Shown piece by piece: positions 48,479 through 60,183 of a stretch of 64,000 bases of DNA. Position 1 is the first letter of the stretch. The number at the start of each line of letters is the position of its first letter. The DNA comes from Pocillopora verrucosa (Eukaryota > Cnidaria > Anthozoa > Scleractinia > Pocilloporidae), in assembly GCF_036669915.1 (NCBI RefSeq), contig NC_089325.1:5111400-5175399 (forward strand), read 5' to 3'. Both the position numbers and the translations under genes were made by a program. The notes under the pieces are model-generated. The model was not told the origin of the DNA and did no database searches. It worked only from the letters and a program-made list of their open reading frames with translations.

Positions 48479-48667
48479 GTTATTATGAATTTCTTCTAAA
48501 TGAAGCAGACGACCTTCTTCATGGTTGAACAGACCTTAGAGACTCCCAAGCGAATGATTGGGGAAAAAGAATGGAGTCAATTAATGCAAATTGGCAAGCT
48601 TCGAGGACCCATTTATTTGAATCAATGCTAAAGTGCTCTGCACCAAGAGTCCAAAAATGTAACAGGT
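48479..48667 (+). pseudogene. Transposon left gene, exon 3 with TGA
   Basis: Acceptor TTGTTAG, donor GTGAGT at 48668. The frame is open on both sides of the TGA at 48526-48528, for 15 codons before and 46 after. Confidence 0.55.
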
Positions 48668-48819
48668 GTGAGTCAAGATAAACACTGTTTACTTTGTCTC
48701 ATGACATACTTAGTCTAGGATGAGTAGTACTTTGAGATGTACTTTTTCTAATGCAATAATGTTAGTAGTCTTTATTAAGCCATGAGGTCACTATCAATTT
48801 TGTTGTCAACTATATAGTA

Positions 48820-49382
48820 CTTACATTACGTGCAAAAATTTTCGGAGGTTTAAATTTCAACGTTTTATTTCAGATGGTTAATTTTCGGACACATTTTTTC
48901 TCATTTTGGACAAATTTTGGACAAAGATTTCGGACACTTCACTGAAACATTGCTAAAGCAATTTTTAAGCCAACAAACGTTGAATAACGCTGCGAAAACG
49001 TGCCTTAAAATTGTTTTTCTGCACCCTTAAGGGTTAACGGATATAACGATGAGAAAATAACACAAATTTTGTCATGTAGATATATGTGAGTATTTCAATC
49101 AGTGTCTCATCTAGAGTTTTTGAGCTTTGGAGCTCAAAGTGGCTTAATAGTCTACGACAAGAATTTGGAAAGGATCTTCTGGTTCTAGCTTCTTAGTGAC
49201 AGCCTTCACTATTCCTGTCATCATATCAGGTTTGTTTCGGCTTACCAGCGTGGTTTGCTATACTGTAAAATTTTCAGACGTTTTAAATTTGGGACGCTTA
49301 AAAAATTCAGACGGTTTATTTTCAGACACTTTTTTTGTTCGAAATTAACACCGTCCAAAATTTTTCGCAAGTAATGTAATAA
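48820..49382. mobile_element. Possible MITE nested in the transposon
   Basis: Inverted ends TTACATTACGTGCAAAAATT (left) and the complement of AAATTTTTCGCAAGTAATGT (right) enclose about 560 bp of T-rich sequence full of TTTTCGGACA/TTTTCAGACA repeats. No coding content. Confidence 0.5.
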
Positions 49383-49615
49383 TTGGGATTGTTCTGTTGT
49401 TGAATTTAAGTTTTCTTAATATTTTGTTATAATTTATGCTTTTTTCCCTTTGTAAGTCTGTTTTGCATTCAATAGACAAATTAGGTTTAATTTCAGTTAA
49501 TCTAATATAATTTCAGCCAATTTTATACCACCATGTCCCTCTTCTACTTATTATGTTGTTAGGGTTAAGTCTTTATGACCCCTTATGTGTATCCTTGGGG
49601 ATCCACTCAATAAAC

Positions 49616-49876
49616 TTAAGTTTGCTTTAAAGGTCCAGTAGAAATTTGTTTGTCTCCTCGAAGCTGCAGAGGCTTAAGAACAAGCAGACCATCTTTTCTG
49701 TCACCTTCGTTAATTAACGGAAACTGGCACGCAACTTTACACCAGTTAGAGATATCAACCATTATGAAACTAGAGGCTGCCAGATAAACGTATGTGTTCC
49801 AAAACCCAAAGCTCAGTTTTTCAATAGGAGCCTCGCCTATACCGGAGTGGTAGCATGTAGTGCGATGAGGAAGGTT
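49616..49876 (-). CDS. Unidentified open frame or exon in transposon
   Basis: The minus strand is open for about 85 codons ending at TAA 49616-49618. The peptide has non-random composition (FGFWNTYVYLAASSFIMVDI, NWCKVACQFPLINEGDRKDG). A possible acceptor (CCGGTATAG) at 49837 would start a phase-1 exon ending here. There is no ATG at the start and no recognised family. It could be a fragment of a captured host gene or of another element. Confidence 0.3.
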   Translation of the reverse strand, partial: NLPHRTTCYHSGIGEAPIEKLSFGFWNTYVYLAASSFIMVDISNWCKVACQFPLINEGDRKDGLLVLKPLQLRGDKQISTGPLKQT

Positions 49877-52105
49877 TTGAAGATCAACTCTTCAGCCTTC
49901 CAAGTCAGTTTACATGGTCCTCAGACTCAGGATTCTTTCACTTCAGTCTGTACTAAATTTAAAGCAACTGAAATGAATTTATTTTTTTATTTCGAGCATG
50001 TCAATGTCATTGTTGAGAAATTTGCGAACATGCATTTAAGAAACTGCTGCACGCAGAGCAATCGTTGCAAAGTGTAAAACACAAAACCTCTGAACAAAAT
50101 CCCAAATTTGGCTTCATGACGAGTGCAGTTGCGCCAGGAAAAAATGTAAATCGCCTCGACAACAAATCACTACAAACATTTATTTTGAGATAAAAAGCTC
50201 CAACACCGAGATAATAAAACTGATGCACCGGTTAAAACTAGACATGCAATTTATTTTTTTTACCAATGGGAAACCTCTCTCGAACAAAGTAAAATTTCAC
50301 ATGATTCGAATGTTTATGAGCAAACTGTATAATCAGGTGCAGTAATTACATAAGGCTAACTGTACCAGTTTCAGTTAAAGTTAGTGTAAAATTCTTCAGA
50401 AAACAAAAGTCACATGTATTAAAGCAACAATGGCAACAGTTCTTCCTATTGAAAAGTCGAAGAAACGTTTCAGTTTAGAAGCTGAACATGTCAAACGCTT
50501 TACCTAAACTCTAGAAAGTGTTGTAGGTTCTAAAGGCATTCCAATAGGAAATAATAACGATATTAAAACGTTTATGTTGGTAGCTGAGGAGTGTTGTGTG
50601 CATTCTCTATCTTTAAATTCGTTTAAGTAAGAACCGCGTAATATCCAACCCAAGGGAAGTTGGAAGTGTTGGAAGCAATCACAAATTAACATTGTTTGCA
50701 GCTATTTAGTCCATAATTTTTTGAAGCAGAAATATACCCGTTTTTTCAAATCTTCTGTAATTCCTGAGGAAATAATTTGAATGTTCATTCTGAAGGCTTA
50801 AACAATGTTTTATTTTTTAGTTGGTAGGAAGGAATACTCGAGAACTGTTTGGGCGGGGGTGTACTACTAGGAATCTGAAACCCTTTATTGTGTTTTAGAA
50901 CAAGATACGATGAATTTTGCAACCGTTCTTTTCCTACCGGCTACCCCAAACTTGCTTTTGTCCACTAAATCTTTGTTACAATTACGTGCATATCTATGTG
51001 CGTGTGCATCGGTAACATGAAATTCAATTTAAATTGAAGTTTCTATTCTGTACCGTTCTTTTCATTCGGTTAATTAATTCCAGCAGGGCTACTGATCAGT
51101 CCACTGGACAGTGTCCAAGTAAATGAAATCATATTCAGATCAAAAAACTGATTCACTGCGCCACACCCTTCACAGCAACTGACACCCCATAGATAGTATG
51201 TACGGGAGTACGTTTTGCTTTACGCTGTCTATTTAAAGTTTCCTAGTGTCAAGTTTGACTCGGCAAATATCACTCTGAGGCTCCCAAATTAATTGCACAG
51301 AAAATGTGTTGCTCATTTGTAATGGCGGATGTATATTTTTTGTTTGCCTGATGAAATTTTGATATTTGAAACAGATGAAAATATCAAGATAAATTCGGAA
51401 TCGCATTTTGTTTACCTGGTGTGTTGAAATGTCTCTTCCGGCTGGTTCGAAGGCCGCACAAAGTGTAATATTCCCCCCTTTGTATTGTTTTTCATGAGAT
51501 GTAGTTAAGGTATGGGGAGTCCCTCTGGCCTGGGACGCGCCAAGACCAGACCGAGGAAAGGTGTCAAAACAGGTTCAACCCGACTTACTCGAGGGTGGGA
51601 AGCTAAACATGACTTCAGATTGCGGTCTCAAGTGCATTGACAGGGTGTGGTACAATGCAATCTATTATATAGGATATTCATACAATCCCAAGGGAGTTAA
51701 TAATGATAATAACCAATGCAAACTAAGTTTGCATAGGTGGTACCGGGGCCAGTCAACTATAGGACGCCGGTTTGCCTTTGTTGTGCTGTTCTGTAGACAG
51801 CTTCCCTTCTATGATCCCGTGGAAAGGATCCTTGTCGCGTGAACTGAATAAGGATCCTTAAAGGAATGACGCTTATTAGAATAGCAGCGCTTGTTTTGAT
51901 GTGGGCGCTTACTAGAATAGGGAGTGCTTAATGGAATAGGGGAGCTTATTAACAAAAACACATTCGAACAGGGGCGCAAGTTGAAAGGAGGACGCTAAAT
52001 TGAGTCATCACGATACATAATCAGAATAGGAATTCGCCAAGATTGCTATTTGTGCATACGTCAGCTTTGGATTCACGACATTTTGGGATACCATGTTTAC
52101 AATAA
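49877..52105. other. Transposon interior, nothing recognised
   Basis: About 2.2 kb of AT-rich sequence. Short open frames on both strands have no domain. No second transposase segment could be found by eye. Confidence 0.4.
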
Positions 52106-55100
52106 TAAGCCAAAACGCATGCTTGTGAAATCGTTTTACGGTAGGTGGGCTAATCTGTGAGCTTTTTCGCAGAAATATGAAAAATTGAATTCAATCAATG
52201 TATGAGAATGAGTTCAATGTTTTGCCAAAACGCTTCTTTTTTGCTATCACTTGTTACGGCGTGTGGCCCAAACTACAGACTTTTTGGCTGAAATGATAGA
52301 AACTGACTTCAATCGATCTCTGACTTCAATCGATGTTTAGGCAAAACACATCCTTTTTGCAATCATTCTAAAAAAAAGTGGCGCAAACCACGGATTTTTC
52401 CACGGACAAATGTGAAAAATGCATTTTAATCAATGCATGCGAATGGGGTCCAATTTTAAGCCAAACGCATCATTTCTGCATTCATTTTGTGGCATGTGGC
52501 CCAAAAAGCGGACTTTTTCACAGAAATAGCCAAAACGCAGGCTTTGCACAACCATTTTACGGCATGTAGCCCAAACTTCAGACTTTTTTGCAGAAAGGCG
52601 AAAAATGGACTGAAATCGATCTATGCGAACGAGTCCAATATTTAGCAAAAACGTATGCTTTGTGCAACCATTTTACGGCATGTAGCCCAAACTACAGACG
52701 TTTTCGCAGAAAGGCGAAAAATGGACCCAAATCGTTCATGCAAACGAGTCCAATATTTAGCAAAAACGTATGCTTTGTGCAACCATTTTACGGCATGTGA
52801 ACCAAACCTGACTTTCTCGCAGAATGGAGAAAACTGGACTGAAATCGATCTATGCGAATGAGTCCTATTTTTGGCCAAAACCGATGCTTTGTGTAACCAT
52901 TTTACGGCATGTGGCCCAAACTACAGACTCTTTCGCATAAAGGCGAAAAATGGACTTCAATTGATCTATTCGAACGAGTCCAATATTTAGCAAAAAGGTA
53001 TACTTTGTGGAACCATTTTACGGCATGTGGCCCAAACCTCAGACTTTTTCGCAGAACTTGGCGAAAACTGGACTAAAATCGATCTATTTGAATGAGTCCA
53101 ATATTTAGCAAAAACGAGTGCTTTGTGCAACCATTTTACGACCATTGGCTTAAACTACAGACTTTTTCGCAAAAAGGCGAAAAATGGACTTTAACCGATA
53201 TATGCCAATGACTCCAATATTTAGCCAAAACGAATGCTTTGTGCAACCATTTTACGACCATTGGCCCAAACTACAGACCTTCTCTCAGAAAGGCGAACAA
53301 TGGACTTCAGTTGATCTATGCGAATGAGTCCAATATTTAGCGAAAACGTATGCTTTGTGCAGCCATTTGACAGCATGTGGCCCAAACCTCCGACTTTTTC
53401 GCACAATGCTGAAAAATGGACTGAAATCGATCTATGCGAATGAGGCCAATATTTACCAAAAACGTATGCCTTGTGTAACCATTTTACGGCATGTAGCCCA
53501 AACTTCAGACTTTTCCGCAGAATGGCGAAAACTGGACTGAAATCGATAAATGCGAATGTGGCCAATATTTAGCGAAAACGTAAGCCCTGTGCAACCATTT
53601 TACGGCATTTTTCGCAGAAAGGCTAAAAATGGACTGAGATCGATCATGCGAACGAGTCCAATATTTAGCAAAAACGTATGCTTTGTGCAACCATTTTACG
53701 GCATGTAGCCCAAACTTCAGACTTTTTCGCAGAATGGCGAAGTCGGCGAAAACTGGACTGAAATCGATCTATGCGAATGAGGCCAATATTTCGCCAAAAC
53801 CCATGCTTTGTGCAGCCATTTTACGGCATGTGGCCCAAACTGCAGACTTTTTCTTAGAAAGGCGAAAAATGGACTTCAATTGATCTATGCGAATGAGTCC
53901 AATATTTAGCGAAAACGTATGCTTTGTGCAGCCATTTGACGGCATGTGGCCCAAACCTCCGACTTTTTCGCACAATGCCGAAAAATGTACTGAAATCGAT
54001 AAATGCGAATGTGGCCAATATTTTGCGAAAACGTATGCCCTGTGCAACCATTTTTCGCAGAAAGGCGAAAAATGGACTGAGATCGATCATGCGAACGAGT
54101 CCAATATCTAGCAGAAACGTATGCTTTGTGCAACCATTTTACGGCATGTGGCCCAAACCTCAGACTTTTTCGCAGAAAGGCGAAAAATGGACTGAAATTG
54201 ATCTATCCGAATGAGTCCTGTACTTTGCCAAAACCGATGCTTTGTCCAACCATTTGACGGCATGAGGCTCAACCTACAGACTTTTTCGCAGAATGCCGAA
54301 AAATGGACTGAAATCGATCAATGCGAATGAGACCAATATTTAGCAAAAACGTATGCTTTGTGCAACCATTTTACGGCATGTGGCCCAAACCTCAGACTTT
54401 TTCGCAGAAAGGCGAAAAATGGACTGAAGTTGATCTATCCGAATGAGTCCTGTACTTTGCCAAGACCGATGCTTTGTCCAACCATTTGACGGCATGAGGC
54501 TCAACCTACAGACTTTTTCGCAGAATGCCGAAAAATGGACTGAAATCGATCAATGCGAATGAGACCAATATTTAGCAAAAACGTATGCTTTGTGCAACCA
54601 TTTTACGGCATGTGGCCCAAACCTCAGACTTTTTCGCAGAATGGAGAAAACTGGACTTAAATCGATCTATGCGAATGAGTCCTATATTTTGCCAAAACCC
54701 ATGCTTTGTGCAACCATTTTACGGCATGTGGCCCAAACTAAAGACTCTTTTGCAGAGAGGCGAAAAATGGAATTCAATTGGAGTCCAATATTTAGCAGAA
54801 ACGTATACCTTGTACAACCATTTTACGGTATGTAGCCCAAACTTTAGACTTTTTCGCAGAATGGCGAAAACTGGACTGAAATCGATCTATGCCGATGAGT
54901 CCTATATTTTGCCAGAACCCATGCTTTGTGCAACCTTTTTACGGCATGTGGCCCAAACTACAGACTCTCTCGCGCGAAAGGCGAAATATGGACTTTCATT
55001 GATCTATGGGAATGAGTCCAATATTTAGCAAACGTATTCTTTGTGCAACCATTTTACGGCATGTGGCCCAAACCTCAGAATTTTTCGCAGAACTTGGGGC

Positions 55101-55690
55101 GAAAACTAGACTGAAATCGATCTATGCGAATGAGTCCAATATTTAGCCAAAACGAATGCTTTGTGCAACCATTTCACGACCATTGGCCAAAACTAGACTT
55201 TTTCGCAGAAAGGCGAAAAATGGACTTCAATTGCTCTATGTGAACGAGTCCTATATTTTGCCAAACCCCGTGCTTTGTGCAACCATTTTACGACCATTGG
55301 CTTAAACTACAGACTTTTTCGCAAAAAGGCGAAAATGGAATTCCACTGATCCATGCGAATGAGTCCAATATTTTACTCTGCGCAACCATTTTACGGCATG
55401 TGGCCCAAAATACAGACTTTTTGGCAGAAAAACGTACTTCATTCGATCTATGTGAATGGGGTCCAATATTCAGTCGAAACACATCCTTTGAGCAATCATT
55501 TTAAAACAAGTTGCCCAAACTACGTACTTTCCACAGACATGCGAAAAAAAGGATGATTTGTGCGACCATTTTACGGCTTGGGGCCCTAACTACAGACTTT
55601 TCTCAGAAAGGTGATAAATGGGCTTTAATTGATACATGCAAATAGGGTCTAATATTTAGCACAAACGCATCTTTTGAGTAGTCCTTTAAC
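52106..55690. repeat. Satellite of about 115-bp units, roughly 30 copies
   Basis: Tandem units marked by TTTGTGCAACCATTTTACGG, CATGTGGCCCAAAC, GACTTTTTCGCAGAA, GGCGAAAAATGGACTGAAAT and CGATCTATGCGAATGAGTCC. Spacing varies around 113-117 bp. The first and last few units are the most diverged. The many overlapping open frames here are by-products of the repeat. Confidence 0.93.
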
Positions 55691-55720
55691 GGTAAGTGGC
55701 CAAAGGTAAATGAATATTTT

Positions 55721-55912
55721 AATGCAATGCAATGCAATGCAATGCAATGCGATGCGATGCGATGCGATGCGATGCGATGGAATGTGCCGTGCCGTGCCGT
55801 GCCGTGCCGTACTTTTATTACTGTACCGTACCGTACTTTTATTACTGTACCGTACCGTACTTTTATTACTGTACCGTACCGTACTTTTATTACTGCACTG
55901 TACTGTAATGTA
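55721..55912. repeat. Stepwise-changing pentanucleotide and 24-bp repeats
   Basis: (AATGC)n passes into (GATGC)n, then (GCCGT)n, then four copies of a 24-bp unit built from ACTTTTATTACT plus GTACCGTACC. The sequence steps from one array to the next without unique spacers. Confidence 0.92.
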
Positions 55913-57105
55913 TTGTAAAGCTTTATTTAACCTCGGCCTCTCCTTCGTCCTTTAATGTTCCCCAGAGAGCCGTGCTAGCTAATAACTACAAAATTAAACA
56001 TATCAATGAATGGTTACATGCGAAAAGATAAATTATATGCATGCATTGTTATTTAATAATTCCTTTAAAACTATTTACATCTTTAGCTTGTTTGGCTTCT
56101 TCGGGATGCAAGGTGAGAAGGTTAAGGCTCAAAACACAAAATTAAGAATATCTCTGGTAATAATTGGACAAGGTACTTTAAACTTGCCAAGCTTGTTACA
56201 CCCAAACAAATACACCAGACGGTGTATAATTTGATGTTGCTATGGCAACATACTCGGTTCCAGGACTCTGTCGTGCAGAAATGATAATTCCTGTATTTGA
56301 TCTTCAAGAAAGGTTGTCTGCTTCCTTTAGTTTGGTTAAAAGACCTAGTGTAATGTAATCGTTGTATATTTTTCAAAAAGAGCCAAGTATTTGAATTAAA
56401 GAGGAAAGGGACCAGTGGTTCTTTCAGATGGAGGTTGTTCTGAAACAGTATGAGAAAAAAATGAGAAAAGATTGTAAAAAATAACTGAACTAAACTAGAA
56501 AACTTTAGAAACAATCATGAAAAAAGTATATAACTTGGTTTGGCAACATAAAAACAAAAATTATTTTTGATGGCATTACGATGAAAACCAGAAATTGATA
56601 TGTAGTAGTGCTAATGTCATGTTGGAAAAAGTGTTACACTGTAATTAGTGTACTTACAGGGAATAAATAAATTTTAAAATATTGCAGTAAATGTAGAAAT
56701 TACAGTTTATATGTTGATTATAATTATGTTTGAAATTGTTTTCAATAAACAAGTCTTGCATATACATAATAGGTAGATAGTACGTTAGAAATTGTAAGTC
56801 CAGACGTTTTGTTTCTGGGTGTGTTATTTTTTTATATTTCAAGTTAATAAAGAATGCTTCTTACTCAATAGGTTTTAGATCCACACAAGTAGTAATATGC
56901 AACATTTTATTATTTCCAAGTGTAAGATCGTACCATAATAAAATCGTTTCAATGCTCTGAGCACTGTTGCTCCATGACTCTGGGACTTTTCATTTTCTGC
57001 ATCCTTTAAGAAAAGCCTGCCACTACCTGGAGTGCCATAATAATAAAAAAATGTGGCGGTCAGTCTCCCGACCAGGGACACCGGAATGAAAAAAACACTA
57101 TGACA
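55913..57105. other. Transposon interior, nothing certain
   Basis: AT-rich. A 130-codon minus-strand open frame (56122-56514) is Leu/Phe-rich with no domain. I do not call it a gene. Confidence 0.35.
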
Positions 57106-60100
57106 TCATAATAGTGTTTCTGGTACAAAGTGTCTGCCTAAGAAAACATATACACAAAATTTCAGTACTTATTAAAAGGCACTAACATTAACATGATAGG
57201 AAATACTGTCCAAACAAAATTCAGGAATGCAATTAGGTCTTTGTCATACCCTTAACTGCAGGCACCTCTTCTGAACAGTTACATTTGTCTTGCCCTTTTC
57301 CCTTATTTTTTGCCAGTAGGCATCATGAGGATCTTGGGGATCATCACTGAATCTTCTCTAAAATGACAAATACAGTATAATAATAAAAATAATAATAATA
57401 AAATGTATTTATGTAATACGTGTATATGTAATGCATGTACTTAATTAAAAGTCATAAGTTAACTTAAAAGTTATTTAGTTGTTATACAAAATAGGTAACT
57501 GTCATGTAAAAACTTGACTGCTGACTATAATTTACCAACAGTTTTTCTAATCACCATTGGCACTGACAAACTAACAAACACTGACCACACTGGTACGACA
57601 TTCCATCCCCACAAATCTTGAATGACAAATGCTAAACGTTAAATGTAAAAACTTTAATGTACAATCCACTGAACTTGAATGTGGAATGCAAAAACTTGCA
57701 TACTAACTAAGACAAGGTGAATGTACAAGGCAAAAACTTGAATTTTGCACAAGGAAAGTTGAATGGCGAAAGTGCAAACTAAGAATTTGTACAACAAATG
57801 TAGAAGCAAATGCAAAAAGAAGAATGAAAAAGCAAACATTGAATTTTGACAGGGATGAAATGTCATACCAATGCAGCCAAAGATGATTTTATGAACAATA
57901 TTTTGACTACTTAATTTGATGGAGTATGTCTATGATTCAAGACTGAGAAATGTAATTGTAATGTGACCCATTGACTCCCCAGTCATTTTTGCATGTTAAA
58001 AAGAAAAGTAGAATAACTGGTAATTATTTAATATAGCATTTTGATTTCACTCGAAGAACACTGGGGGGGAGGGGTGCATGGAGAAGTTACAACTTATAAT
58101 ATCCAAAGTGTTTAGATCCTAAAAAAAGAACATAATTTAACTTCATGGCTATTAGATTATTGATCTTTAATACTGAGCAAGGAGAAATAAACATGGATTA
58201 TTGAAAGTAAAAATACGTTGGGTATTTTTATCTGTCTACCTCAAGAAGTTAGAAGCAAAGAGACTAATACCATACAGATTTTGCTAAATAGAGGATTGTT
58301 TAATAAACTGGAAAACCGGTTTAATTTGAAAAGCAGTTATTCACGAAACTACAGATAGTCTACTAGCTAAAGTAAGAAAACTTCAAACTCCTTTGAAAGA
58401 TGATCGTTTTCTGATGTTGACTTATTTTGGAAATAACTTCAGGAGCATTCAATGTGCACTCTGATGAATTAGAGCTACCAGGGAATACAATAGGTCTATC
58501 CTATAGCATGGCGGGCTCTGTTAAACCAAAGCATCACAATTTTTGATTCACTAGAATGAAATCTGATGCACTCCATGCTGATAATCTTCTGTATCATCTT
58601 TTAAAGTATTCTTCACTTAAAGGACCCTAGTCAGCCAAGCCCTGAAATTCTTGAAATCCGCCATTCTTGATGCCATTGAAATTATGAAAATTGTGTGGTG
58701 AAGCAAAATCTTATTGCAGCGCCGCAAGTTGTGTTACTGGAAGTCTGTTAAAGCACCTTTAGCAGTTTTGAGGGGATCCCTTCGTTTTGACATGCTCCGC
58801 ATAAAATATAATACCGGAAAACCCGTATGTAAAGAAAATCAAAGGCGTGGCTGCCTAGGGTCCTTTAACACCTCTTAAAGGCGATGGATGCAAATAACAA
58901 TTTTTTTTGGTTCAGAAAATTTTCACATTCTCAAATAACTTGGGGGAGAGGGGATGGGGACGTATTTAAGCGGCCACAATTGGGACTTTGAAAACTGGCC
59001 ACATAATAGAGGTTGGCCATTTAATAGAGGTATAAATACTTTAATAGGGTAGAAAAATGACAGTAAAAATAATTTATTGATCTGTATAGGAAAATGTTCC
59101 TTGAAAAGTGTAAATATGTGAGTGTACATAATTGAGTATGGGAGGCACGGAGAGATGTAAAGTGAAAAACCTTTCCATAGCTAGGGCAAGGTACTCAGGT
59201 AACAAAGCCAGGGTTAATCAGTGATGTGCATACCCCTACGGCCTCTGCAAGTCTCTTGAACCATAGAATAGTCATTCAATCACCACCAATTTGGCTTGAA
59301 AAGCAATAAATAATAACCTTGTGACAGCCAAAAGGTAGCTGAATAGACTAATCGAATACAGCAGTTTACTAACAAATAATTGGAGACTTTGGGAAGTGGC
59401 CACCTAATTATGGAGGGTGGCCGCTTAATAGAGGTCCTACTGTAGTACAAAGTACAGTAGAATAAAAAGGTGTTACACTTTAAACACGATCAACAATCTA
59501 TACTGTATTTCCATGTTAAACTGAGATGACAATAGAGTGGATCAAGCAGAAGCCTACCTTTTTACGTCTAGGCTGTGAAGAATTGGATTCTGATGAATCA
59601 CGGAACTGAAATTAAGAAAGTAAGAAACAAATACTAAATACTTGAGGTAAAAAAATCAAACGAGAAAATCAGAAAGAAGAACTACTTCTATCAAACGACG
59701 TATTGGCAGTGATCGCAAAAAGTTTTCACGGTAAAATGCGGCCATTTCGACACATCATTTGGCGCCGTCGATGGCTACGGTGACAAAAAGCGCGAAATAA
59801 AAAGTAAAATTGAACAGTTCAAAACGTCAAATCGACAAAACGGATGTAAATTAGTTTTATAACAAAGTGGACGCATTGCTCAACTATGCTTAACGCCGAG
59901 TAAAATGTAGCGCTGCGAATTTGGAGTACAAGTTGATTGGCGAGACTGATCAGCTATTCAATGAATATTCAACAGGCAACACAGAAATTAGCATTGCAAA
60001 TTGTATCAAAATGCATACGAAATATGCATATATATATACAAAAAGAAAGGTATAGGATTATTTCCTTTTCACGGAAAAAAAAAATAGACAAAGAAATAAA

Positions 60101-60161
60101 GGAGAAAGACCAAATAAAAATAAAATTATACCTGTTCCCTCTTTTCGCTTTGCTCCGCCAT
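57106..60161 (-). CDS. Small multi-exon gene driven from the right TIR
   Basis: Exons 60132-60161, 59558-59605, 57250-57358 and perhaps 57106-57137 join with consistent phases (0, 0, 1) to about 72 residues. The start is ATGGCGGAGC, 22 bp inside the right TIR, in an AAGATGGCGG (YY1-like) context. The protein is hydrophilic: basic SQPRRKKRRFSDD, then DPHDAYWQKIRGKG and a CNCSEE motif. Family unknown. The last exon (acceptor TTTTCTTAG, stop TGA) is the least certain. It may be the truncated start of a longer transposon protein. Confidence 0.4.
57250..57358 (-). CDS. Right-TIR gene, exon 3
   Basis: 109 nt after ATTTTAG. Encodes RRFSDDPQDPHDAYWQKIRG and a CxC motif. Exits in phase 1 at GTATGA. 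Confidence 0.45.
59558..59605 (-). CDS. Right-TIR gene, exon 2
   Basis: 16 codons between AATTTCAG and GTAGGC (FRDSSESNSSQPRRKK). Nuclear-localisation-like basic end. Confidence 0.45.
60132..60161 (-). CDS. Right-TIR gene, exon 1
   Basis: Ten codons (MAEQSEKREQ) then donor GTATAA. Phase 0. Confidence 0.4.
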
Positions 60162-60183
60162 CTTGTTTCAGAAGAGCGCGTTG

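Larger units (their letters stand above)
47523..48667 (+). pseudogene. KDZ-like transposase, N-terminal exons with in-frame stop
   Basis: Three exons (47523-47739, 47883-47975, 48479-48667) with phase-1 introns. The N-terminus is basic (SRSRKRPKKKGIKE), followed by ATIMEFRRDPLTGRRVYKSK, an acidic linker, YYEFLLNEADDLLHG, a TGA stop at 48526-48528, and then in the same frame MESINANWQASRTHLFESML and a KCNRC zinc-type motif. The helix with Trp residues followed by paired Cys recalls the start of KDZ transposases with their Cys-rich knuckle. ATG 47523 follows a YY1-like AAAATGGCGG; an in-frame ATG at 47490 inside the TIR would add 11 residues. No downstream catalytic exons were found. Confidence 0.5.

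Noticed and set aside
48526..48528. Selenocysteine decoding of the TGA in the transposase-like exon
   Set aside because: No SECIS element can be placed and transposases are not known selenoproteins; a nonsense mutation is simpler.
52378..55556. Many overlapping open frames on both strands, up to 147 codons
   Set aside because: They are translations of the 115-bp satellite in different frames and repeat the same peptide words.
56122..56514. 130-codon minus-strand open frame in the transposon
   Set aside because: Leu/Phe-rich translation of AT-rich DNA, no domain, no splice context; length alone is not convincing.
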